Below are positions 7,893 to 16,300 of a stretch of DNA of 34,794 nucleotides, piece after piece. Made by a program: the position numbers and the translations under genes. Position 1 is the first letter of the stretch. Every line of letters starts with the position of its first letter. Source of the DNA: a virus; the IMG/VR virus record IMGVR_UViG_3300022929_000093, positions 1-34,794 of that record. One strand, 5' to 3'. Below the pieces are notes generated by a model. The model saw only the letters and a program-made list of their open reading frames with translations. It searched no databases and was not told the DNA's origin.

Positions 7893-8945
7893 TTATGCTT
7901 CCCAGCGTTTCAAGAAGACATTTGCAATATCATCTATGTCATTCCCACCATTGGCGCGAAGTTGAGCCAGCTGCTTTTCTACGTCAGATTTCTTTGCGTC
8001 TGCATCGTTTTGAGGTGCTTTCTTGGAGCGAAGTACCTTTTGCTTAGCTGCTAATTTCTTTTTCTTCACTGTACTTACCTTCTTTGCTTCGTCGTATAGT
8101 CGTGCCTTGTTGATCAGTGTGATCACTGCCGGATCGACGTACTGGTTCACGTCATTTTCTGGTAAGCCTTGTGCAATCGCATAATGACGAATGTCATTGT
8201 AAAGCGCATTGCTCCAATCGGGGATTTGCTCTTGAAGAACCTTCACACATTCTACTGCCGCTTTTTTCTGCAATTCAGCTTGTTGTGCTTTCAGTCCACC
8301 GTAAAAGCTGTCTGCTTCTTCGGTAAGGAATTGTAGGTTTTGGTAGGCGTCCTGAGCTTCTTTGCGAAGCGCAGTAAAGTCTTCCGTAGACATTTCCTTG
8401 GCTGCCACAAGCATATCGACTTTCTGGTATGGTTCGTAGCGTTCTTGAGCTTGTTTAACCAGCCTATCAAAGACAACCTGGCTTTTTGATATTGCGTCTT
8501 CAGCTTCTTTGCGCCGTTCCGCAGTTTCTTGAGACTTGCGAGTAAGAGATTTATCCATCCCGTAAAGACGCTTGAGATCCTTAATTGATGTCTGGTGCGC
8601 TTTACCATCGACCATGATTTCGACTTCAGTGTCGTCAGAAATTTCAACATTACTGTCGTCATCTTCTTCATCATCTGTAGTGTCATCATCGGTATCTTGG
8701 TCAGCCTCTTCATCAGAGTCGCCTTCGGTATCTTCTTCATCATCGGTGGTTTCTTCCTCATCATTCTCCAGGTCATCGTCTGTCGTCTCTTCTAATTCAT
8801 CGTTGACTGGAGTTGCCTCTGGTGTGTCTTCAGATAGCTTTTCAGCGTCTTCCCAACGCGCCAAGATGGCGTCTTCCCAGTTACCGTCATTCAGTTCCTG
8901 GGTGTAGTCTTTCGAGGGTGTTTCTATGTTCTGGACGTCGTTCAT
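7893..8945 (-). CDS. Scaffold-like capsid assembly protein
   Basis: The 350-residue protein has a very acidic, probably disordered region at about residues 40-106 (runs such as DDEEDTEGDSDEEADQDTDD). It continues with a short folded segment (VEIMVDGKAHQTSIKDLKRLYG) and a long Lys/Glu/Gln-rich helical region, and ends with a basic C-terminal tail (KKKKLAAKQKVLRSKK). Its place directly upstream of the capsid gene and this acidic-helical-basic layout fit a phage scaffolding protein, whose basic end contacts the capsid protein. The call rests on composition and position; I see no protease motif. AAGGACC lies just before the ATG. Confidence 0.75.
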   Translation of the reverse strand: MNDVQNIETPSKDYTQELNDGNWEDAILARWEDAEKLSEDTPEATPVNDELEETTDDDLENDEEETTDDEEDTEGDSDEEADQDTDDDTTDDEEDDDSNVEISDDTEVEIMVDGKAHQTSIKDLKRLYGMDKSLTRKSQETAERRKEAEDAISKSQVVFDRLVKQAQERYEPYQKVDMLVAAKEMSTEDFTALRKEAQDAYQNLQFLTEEADSFYGGLKAQQAELQKKAAVECVKVLQEQIPDWSNALYNDIRHYAIAQGLPENDVNQYVDPAVITLINKARLYDEAKKVSTVKKKKLAAKQKVLRSKKAPQNDADAKKSDVEKQLAQLRANGGNDIDDIANVFLKRWEA

Positions 8946-8953
8946 GATGGTCC

Positions 8954-9226
8954 TTAATCCTCTTGATTGTTGTCATCGGCGTTTTCACTGGCTTCTATTT
9001 CCGTCTTAATTTGGACACGCTGTTGTAGTGTCCCGACGATATCGACTAGTGCGCGATAGTGGTGGTATGACCGCTCACGGGCTTCTGTTTCCTCTGGTTT
9101 CGAGTTAACAAAAGCCTGAAAAGCGGCATCCACAAGTTGGTTTACGGTCGAGTTGAAGGCTTCCGCAGCGAGAAGCTTTTCCGCTGCGATGCCCTGCTCG
9201 ACCAACTTCATTTGTTGGTCTTCCAT
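8954..9226 (-). CDS. Small helical protein between portal and scaffold
   Basis: The 90-residue protein is predicted to be almost all helical (MEDQQMKLVEQGIAAEKLLA, then LVDAAFQAFVNSK and HHYRALVDIVGTLQQRVQ) with an acidic C-terminal tail. I do not recognise the family. A strong AAGGAG lies before the ATG. It is 24 nt after the portal gene and 8 nt before the scaffold-like gene, so it is probably part of procapsid assembly. In many podoviruses a small protein of this size and unknown function occupies the same place. Confidence 0.6.
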   Translation of the reverse strand: MEDQQMKLVEQGIAAEKLLAAEAFNSTVNQLVDAAFQAFVNSKPEETEARERSYHHYRALVDIVGTLQQRVQIKTEIEASENADDNNQED

Positions 9227-9250
9227 CTATTTCTCCTTGGTAATGGGGTA

Positions 9251-11278
9251 TTAGCCCGTGGGACTCGCGATCCCACGAACATCAGTTGTTTGCTTTTGCA
9301 GTACATCCAATTCGGCTTCATCGATCCGTATCTTGTGGACGAGTTGAGCCTCTTTTAGATCCTGATTATCTGACTGCAGTGCATGGCTTGCTTGTGCCTT
9401 CATGCGATCGATCTCGATCTTGGCAGCTGCTAATTGTGCGTCTGTCTGGGCTTTCATTTCAGCCACAGCGACCTGACGCTCTTGTATTTCAAGCTGCTTC
9501 ATAGCCATCTGCTGTTCCATCTGTTGTTGTGGATCAGGTTGCGGCGGTGGCAGCTGGTCTGGAGGTGTTAGGAACTCTTCGACGTTCAAAATGCCTTGAT
9601 GCTCCAGAATTGTCTTGAGCATGGCATATCGCTTATCCGGGCCGTACATGGCTTGGATAGCTGGATCTTGTGCAAACAGGCCATGTATTCCGAGCATTTT
9701 CTCGGCTTCACGTTCCTGTTCGCCATAGCCTAACTTCAGTTCGACCATTACATCACGCTTGGCTTCCCATGATGATGGATTGATCTGGACATAGCTTCCA
9801 GCTAGATCAACGACCTTTTGCTGGTCTTCGTTCTCAACCACCAGTCGGTAGATTTCGTAGAATAGCGACTTAACAAACTGGGCAAAATGCCTGGCTATAA
9901 TCTTTTGCCGTTGCTGACCCATAGTCGCTAGCTGCTCGATCATTGCGCTGCTATTTTGCTTTGAGACAGCATCCTTATTGAGGCCCATGGATAAACGGCT
10001 GGTACCTGTTAAATCTTCAGCATTTTCGTCAAGCTGGTTCAGTGTCTGAAACACAAATGGGTTCAGGGGTGCTTGGGGCATTGGTAAGATGGCGTCCGGA
10101 CGTGAAACATTGACCAGGCCGCCTACTCGATTGTCGATCAACTCTTTCGGGTTTGAAAGACCACCTTTGACCACCATGTACCGGGGGTTGTTGGTAATCA
10201 TGGCGTGATCGAGGATAGAGCGAGTTAGTACAGTTCGAGCGTTCTGTGTGGCGCATAGTTTATCCGCAAAGTTGCTTCCGTAAAATGCGTGTGGGATTGG
10301 AAGTGGGACAAAGGTCACGAATGGACGCCTGTCTACCTCTTCTTTGTGAAGCAGTGCATTACCAGCTTTGATAATCTTGTGAAGCTTGGCTACGCCAGTA
10401 CCTTCAACATCCAGCATGATATAGGCTTCGTAAACCAAGATGTTTCGGACTTGGTTCTGATAACCATGAGAATTGAAACCACGGTCTTGTCCTACGCCGT
10501 CATGTCTAGCAAGGATTTCTGGATCAGTCTCAAGGGTGACATCTTCATGATCACCTATCTCATCGATCTTCGGGTTGTCCGGGAACATCAATTTGAGTTC
10601 AGTGACGGTTTTATGCGTCCTGTGGGCCACAAATTGGCTCTCTTCGAGGCTTTTACATTGAGCCTCGACGATCAACTCTTCAGCTGGCATTGGTTCAATG
10701 ACAACTTGGCTGGTATCTATGGTGATGCCAATTGTGCCGGATATCAGGCCAATAGAGTTTGTCTCGCTGTCGATCAGTTCAACATCATCTTCAGCCAGGA
10801 GCATATCCAATTCGTCCTGAGTGACGTCAGAAAACTCTTCTTCCTGTACTTCCTCAGATTGCTGCCAGAACACCTTACACGCACCCACACGGGCCATTAG
10901 ACCGTCGTGGATAACTTGTGAAAATACATTGAAGCCGTCATTTTGCCTGAACAAAATATAATCAGTGTATGCGCTGCAGACTTTGGCTGTCTCAACATCC
11001 TCTGGCCCTTGCGGGGCAAATTTGACGATCTTGTTACCGGCTGCAAAGGTTTCCAAGAGTGCCGCTTGCATTGATTGAACTGCATTATAGACATCCTGCG
11101 AGACGTATTTGCTGTTTCCATCATGTGCCGGTTTGGGCAGTTTGCCCTGGTAGTATTCAAGAACCTTTTTACGTTCCCTGGACAAATCACTGTCATAATA
11201 GCCAACCGAGGTTTTTATGTTGTCCTCGACCAACTTGACGATTTCTGTATCGCCTAGTTTTCGATAGTCTTTTTTCAT
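9251..11278 (-). CDS. Portal protein, P22-like
   Basis: This 675-residue protein resembles the large portal proteins of P22-type podoviruses. The N-terminus has a helical segment ending RKVLEYYQGKLPKP, then SKYVSQDVYNAVQSMQAALL. The middle shows RRPFVTFVPLPIPHAFYGSN and NARTVLTRSILDHAMITNNP, and then LNQLDENAEDLTGTSRLSMG, a typical portal stretch. The C-terminal 110 residues are a Gln-rich coiled coil, possibly part of the barrel. The dodecameric portal is the DNA channel and docks the terminase. It lies 4 nt after the terminase gene. The Shine-Dalgarno sequence is weak, so translation may be coupled to terL. Confidence 0.88.
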   Translation of the reverse strand: MKKDYRKLGDTEIVKLVEDNIKTSVGYYDSDLSRERKKVLEYYQGKLPKPAHDGNSKYVSQDVYNAVQSMQAALLETFAAGNKIVKFAPQGPEDVETAKVCSAYTDYILFRQNDGFNVFSQVIHDGLMARVGACKVFWQQSEEVQEEEFSDVTQDELDMLLAEDDVELIDSETNSIGLISGTIGITIDTSQVVIEPMPAEELIVEAQCKSLEESQFVAHRTHKTVTELKLMFPDNPKIDEIGDHEDVTLETDPEILARHDGVGQDRGFNSHGYQNQVRNILVYEAYIMLDVEGTGVAKLHKIIKAGNALLHKEEVDRRPFVTFVPLPIPHAFYGSNFADKLCATQNARTVLTRSILDHAMITNNPRYMVVKGGLSNPKELIDNRVGGLVNVSRPDAILPMPQAPLNPFVFQTLNQLDENAEDLTGTSRLSMGLNKDAVSKQNSSAMIEQLATMGQQRQKIIARHFAQFVKSLFYEIYRLVVENEDQQKVVDLAGSYVQINPSSWEAKRDVMVELKLGYGEQEREAEKMLGIHGLFAQDPAIQAMYGPDKRYAMLKTILEHQGILNVEEFLTPPDQLPPPQPDPQQQMEQQMAMKQLEIQERQVAVAEMKAQTDAQLAAAKIEIDRMKAQASHALQSDNQDLKEAQLVHKIRIDEAELDVLQKQTTDVRGIASPTG

Positions 11279-11282
11279 TCGG

Positions 11283-12857
11283 TTACACCATTTTTATGTA
11301 GAGTTCGTCGGGGATTTCTGTTGGCTCCCAGGCACCTTCATGGACATGATTAGCTAGAGCCAACGCCATGACCGTGTCGTCGTGACAACCAGCCTCAGCC
11401 TCCATTGCGCCACTTTCGGTCACGATGTAGGTCAGCATTTCTCGGATTGTTGTCTTGTCGTTTAATTCCATCTCACCATCACGCACGGAGGCGCGAAGCT
11501 GGTCGATGATCAAAGGCTTGGTCTTGCTGGTAGTTGTAAAGCCCAATTTGACTGTTTCCCGGTCGGTAATCTTGTCGACCTGAATTTCTGTATAGAAATT
11601 GCCATACGCCATGTCTTTACCCAGCCTTGTGCAGGTCAGGATGCCGTGCGAGTTGTTTTCAACTACGATAAAGGCTTCATTGTAGTAATTTCCTAACGCT
11701 TGGAGGATTTCGGCAAAGAAATCAGGGTGGCAATGGCCTCGCCAAGTCGCGACTTGTCTCTTTTTCGAGTCAAGTACCTGGGCGACTGAGTAGTCTCCAT
11801 TTCGGATGCCCATCGCACTATCTGCGCCAATGACATAAGTCTCTCCTGGGTTATGTGGAATGTAAGTTGTGAGTTCGCCTCGCCTGTTGTTGACGAAGTC
11901 ATCACCTTCGAGGGCCAGACGCTCTTCTACGTCCCTGGTTTCATCCAGGCACTTCATTAGCTGTTCTGGGTTAAAAACAGGGCGTCCGGTTGTAAGGAAA
12001 GCCTCAGAAGGCTCCGCCGGATATTCCTGGCGATATAAATCTATGCCGTTTTGAGCAATCTTCCGGCGTCTGAACATCAGCTGTTCATCATCAAGATCGT
12101 ATTTCTTGACCAAATCTTCTTCGTCGGGCGTCCGTTCAAACTGTTCTGGAACTGGCTCTCGGTACGTTGGGTCAGCGAACCATGGTATAAATACCGGCAC
12201 GAAGCCGTTTGTACCATCTACTGCGCCTTTCCAGAGGTCGTAGTAGATGCCTGTAACACCATTGGCCGTGCTTTCGACAAAGATTGCAGTGCCTTTGGTG
12301 TTTGGTACTGCCTGTGTCAGACCGTTCCAAATATCTTGGGCTGTGCTTTTCTGCCAAAACGCCAACTCACTCGCGTGTACATGGGTCAGGGTTTCACCCC
12401 GTCCGACACTGTCTGAGCCAGCTGTGGCCACGACAAATGAGCTATCCAAGACATCAAATGATAGTTCCCGGCGTGAACTGTATTTTGTGTGTGGCTGTAG
12501 GATTTCCGGCACGTTCTGATGGTAACGCCGGGTCATATCGAACAAGGCTCTCGTCGAGTCGCTATGATGGGTCACAATTAGTGCCTTACACGCTTCTCTT
12601 TGGGAGACTTGGTGATAGAGATAGCCGCCAACATAAGTTGATAGACCCTGTTGCCGGGCTTTAAGAATGATGACACGAACCTTGCCTTCAGTCTTCAGCT
12701 GCTTTTGAACAGCTGCATCAAGGATTTGCTGGGCTGGGTTAAGCTTCAGCTGGGAAATAGCCCCTTCCTTGGTACGGATTTTTAACGCTGCGTTAGCGTA
12801 AAAAGGAAACTCATCATATAGGCGTTTACGGACTTTCTGTAGTTTCGGGTCCATCAT
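11283..12857 (-). CDS. terL: Terminase large subunit
   Basis: The 524-residue protein is the packaging ATPase-nuclease. The Walker A variant KARQQGLST is at residues 66-74. The Walker B/catalytic Glu segment is HASELAFW (E164), and the coupling motif is VESTANG (194-200). The RNase H-like nuclease has D346 in YVIGADSAMG, a middle acid E400 in VVENNSHGI, and D493-D494 in CHDDTVMALA. Its length is typical. The start overlaps the terminase small subunit gene by 32 nt, with tandem ATGs, so translation is probably coupled. The protein drives DNA through the portal encoded next and cuts the concatemer. Confidence 0.93.
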   Translation of the reverse strand: MMDPKLQKVRKRLYDEFPFYANAALKIRTKEGAISQLKLNPAQQILDAAVQKQLKTEGKVRVIILKARQQGLSTYVGGYLYHQVSQREACKALIVTHHSDSTRALFDMTRRYHQNVPEILQPHTKYSSRRELSFDVLDSSFVVATAGSDSVGRGETLTHVHASELAFWQKSTAQDIWNGLTQAVPNTKGTAIFVESTANGVTGIYYDLWKGAVDGTNGFVPVFIPWFADPTYREPVPEQFERTPDEEDLVKKYDLDDEQLMFRRRKIAQNGIDLYRQEYPAEPSEAFLTTGRPVFNPEQLMKCLDETRDVEERLALEGDDFVNNRRGELTTYIPHNPGETYVIGADSAMGIRNGDYSVAQVLDSKKRQVATWRGHCHPDFFAEILQALGNYYNEAFIVVENNSHGILTCTRLGKDMAYGNFYTEIQVDKITDRETVKLGFTTTSKTKPLIIDQLRASVRDGEMELNDKTTIREMLTYIVTESGAMEAEAGCHDDTVMALALANHVHEGAWEPTEIPDELYIKMV

Positions 12858-13314
12858 CTACCAATAAGCTGCTTAGGAACTCTTCGGCTTTGCCGATAGT
12901 CACTTCCTGTTTGGCTGCTGGGCGGGATTTCGTAAAATCTAACACCAATCTAGCGGCTGCTAGGCGTTCCCTGGTCTCGCCAGGCACACGCATGACCTCG
13001 ACCGCAGTGGTCAAAGCCTCTTTGGCGTAGTCGTCTTGGATGTCGTATTTTTCAGTCATAATTTTCACCAGTTGTTGTGCTTCCTTTTTTGCCTCAGCCC
13101 GTAAGGGTTCGATCTGAGACTTTCTGTATCCGTCAGGTGTACCTTTTGGGCGTCCTGGGTTCTTGCGTGGTTTGGTTGACCACTGTCGTCGTAATTCACG
13201 ACCCTCAGGCGTTTCCATGAGGGTCGCGAAGTAATTTTTCTTTGGTGCTTTGTGTGGAGCCTTGCCTTGACCTTTGGTCGAGGGCGATTTGGCCCTCGCT
13301 TTACGCTGGGTCAC
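12826..13314 (-). CDS. Probable terminase small subunit
   Basis: The 162-residue protein is called from its place directly upstream of terL and its layout. A basic N-terminus (about 20% Lys) is followed by KNPGRPKGTPDGYRK (about residues 51-65), an AT-hook-like DNA-binding segment. Helical oligomerisation regions then contain YAKEALTTAVEVMRVPGETR and RLAAARLVLDFTKSRPA. The late segment resembles small terminases of several phages. The start is GTG at 13314, which overlaps the upstream stop as GTGA. AAGGAG lies about 12 nt upstream, somewhat far. It should recognise the packaging site and present DNA to TerL. Confidence 0.75.
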   Translation of the reverse strand: MTQRKARAKSPSTKGQGKAPHKAPKKNYFATLMETPEGRELRRQWSTKPRKNPGRPKGTPDGYRKSQIEPLRAEAKKEAQQLVKIMTEKYDIQDDYAKEALTTAVEVMRVPGETRERLAAARLVLDFTKSRPAAKQEVTIGKAEEFLSSLLVDDGPETTESP

Positions 13315-16300
13315 GCCGATAACGCTCCTTGTCCTAATGATAGTAAGCCTTGCTTCTCTTCTTCTTCACCTTCGGCAACCATCATGTTTGCGAGGATTGC
13401 AGCGATTACTGAAGCAAATGGCATAGACCAAAACTGCACTGGTCCACCTTTGTTGTTAAACAACTTGCGTATTAGCCGTGTGGTTTTTGGCATTACCTTC
13501 TTCGCGTAAGCTGGATCGAAAAAGTAAACAGCAAATGGATCAGCAGATAACTCTTCTGGAGTTTGCAAGTATTGAACTTCAGTTTGGTCAACAAAGGCAT
13601 CAATCCCAGAAGTGTTCAGTAAACCTTGCAGATGAGGAGGTAGATCGTTGCCTTTCCTCGCAGCGGCTTCAGGGTAAATGTCACGCACTGGAGCGTTGTT
13701 ACCCTGAGCATCAGTCAAAATGCCTGTTCTCTGCAAATTGACGATTTCCTGGAGTATTGCATCCATATCCTGGTTGCCTTCACCGGCTTGCTTCATCATC
13801 GTAGCGATTACACCACGGAAGGTGTCTTGAAAGACTACATCGGTGTATTTGATGCCACGGTATTTGAGCGTCCGGTATTGATTGATAGTCTTTGCGCTAT
13901 CTGACCTTTTGCCAGGAAGGAAATCACGCTCGACGCCATGTCCTATCTCATGCAAGGCAGCAAAAAGTGACTCAAGTGGTGTTATGTCTTCACTAGATTT
14001 CAGAACACCAATTTTACCTTTTACCGTTTTGCCTGTGTTTAGGTAATATTTGGATCGAGGGTCATCGAAGGCAACCAAAGCACCCACAGTGTCACGCATA
14101 TCCTCGCCAGTGTATCGTTCGAGATCGAACCGATCATCAGCCATGTGAATAGCGTAACCTAGTGCATCAGCCAGCTTTGCAGCTGTCTCTATGTCTCTAA
14201 TGCCGTTTTCGTATTGTGAGCCAGGCTTTCCTATCTCAAACAACGCTTCGGCTGTTGGTAGGAAATCGCGTACTTCTTCTGGTTCAGCTGGGCGTGAGCC
14301 TACTACTGGGTTGGGAACCTGGTTTTGTAGTCTTTCATTACTCGGGGCTGAGAAGTCGAAGCTGCGTTGCCTGGAGACGCTTGGGTTTGTATTCGTTTCT
14401 CCCAAAGTGCCTCTAGTCCCGCTGCGAACGCTTCCATCTTGTCCGAGGGTATTTGCCCCACTACTGATCCCGTTTCCTCGCTCTGTATCGGGGAGTGCTT
14501 CTTGGATTTGGTCATCGCTTATCCCTTTCTTGTTAGCGAGAATTATAGCTGCATCGAGGTAGTCATTATCTTCGCCTCGACCACCTTTAACACCGAGTGA
14601 TCTAAACAGTCGTTTTTCCGGATACCACATAAGTGCCTGGAAATCTGCTGTGTCGATATTATAGCCGACTCCGGCTAATAACTCAATCGCACGGGCCGTG
14701 GTTTGTCGCATTACTTCACGCTCACCACCACCAGCTGGCGTAGCTTGTAGCTTGCCTTTGATGTTCTTTGTGTGAGTGCCAGTTGTCTTGAATAACTGCG
14801 GTTTGACAGGGTTTTTGCCGTTTTCTGCCTGGTAGCGTTTGAAATATGACTGCCATTTGCTGTCTAGCATTGTGACAAAGTCGTCCATTCGCTGTGGATC
14901 GCCATATAAGCCACGACGGTTCTCACCAAGTTGCTTCATGGCTTGTTTGGCTAGCATTAACTCGACTGGGTAGTCTTTTGGGTTCTTGAAAGCCTCTTTG
15001 ACAATGCCAGAAACCTTATCACGGTTCTTCTGCATATCACTTGGCTTGCTTTCAGCAAACGGGCGTCCGACAAGTCGGTTCCACATCCGCATCCACCAGA
15101 TGTCCATTGTTAGTGGGTCATAGTTGCCACGGATATTTTGGTAGAACCCCTGCCCAATCTTTGCACCAAGCACAAAACTGCCTTTGACGACTGTGTCCAT
15201 GTTCTCGCTTACTGAAAGCTGGATTTCAGTGCCTTGGGCTTCATTAAATTGCTTTATGTACTCTTGTAGATCACGAACGGTGAAGTCAGCGTCCATAAAA
15301 TCTTGGAATGAAACATTCTGCCGGGCATTTTGATAGGCGTTGTAAAACTCAAACGCCTTGACCATGCTTTCGTTTCGCTCACCACCTTTTTTCCAGGTGG
15401 ACGCTGGCATTACGCCGTTGTCTAAGAACGACTGAAACACCTCAACAGCATTTGCAAAGTTGTCAGTAACAGCTGCACCGTTTGACGTAACAGCAAGTGC
15501 CAGGTCAAACGCAGCTTCGTTATCTGCACTGTCGAATATTCGAGGTTCGACAAGTGACAAGACAGATTTGGCTGCTTTTAGCTTTCGGTCGTACCATCCG
15601 ATAGCGTTGCTATCATCCCGTAACGCACGTTCAGCCTCAGCTGCCATCATCTTAGCTATCCGCTCGATGTTTTCCGGTGTGTATTCGAATGGGTCTGTAC
15701 GGCCAGTGGCTTTTGCCCATCGATCATGAAGATACTGCACTGCCTCATTGAGAGACTTTGCTTTGGGACCATCTGGCTGAAAACCATCAGCTGGGTAAAT
15801 GGGGAGGATAGTGACATTGATGTCATCACCAATCTCAAAGACATCAGATGGAGCCTCTAAGGCTGGTGTTGCATCAAAATCAAAGGTTCTGCTTCGTTTT
15901 ACGCTTGGTCCTTCATCACCTTCGGTATCAAGGATGCCATTACGGTAAATCCGTAACGCTGGCCTTTTGGCTTCAGCTTTTGCGGTAGCTTGTACCTGCT
16001 GCTCTTGAACACGGTCAACATATGGGCCGAGGTAAGCAGCTGCGCTAAGTTTGTCGGTTGCTTGTTCGACTGCATTATCGAGGATGATGTTTGCAGTGCG
16101 TACCGGGTCGCTGCCGAGGTTGTTCGACATATCGTCCAAGGCACTAGAAATGATATCCTTGTCTGCCTGTGACAGATCAGGATCAGTCTTAACATCCATC
16201 TTTATGCCGTTGATAATATTACGATTATCATTGATGCCTTGTAGGTAGCCTGGTGACTCGTATCCAGCTGTGCCTCTGGCAGGTGTTACACCTGGGATGT

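Noticed and set aside
10289-10900. 203-residue plus-strand frame
   Set aside because: It lies wholly inside the portal gene on the opposite strand, with no partner genes in that direction.
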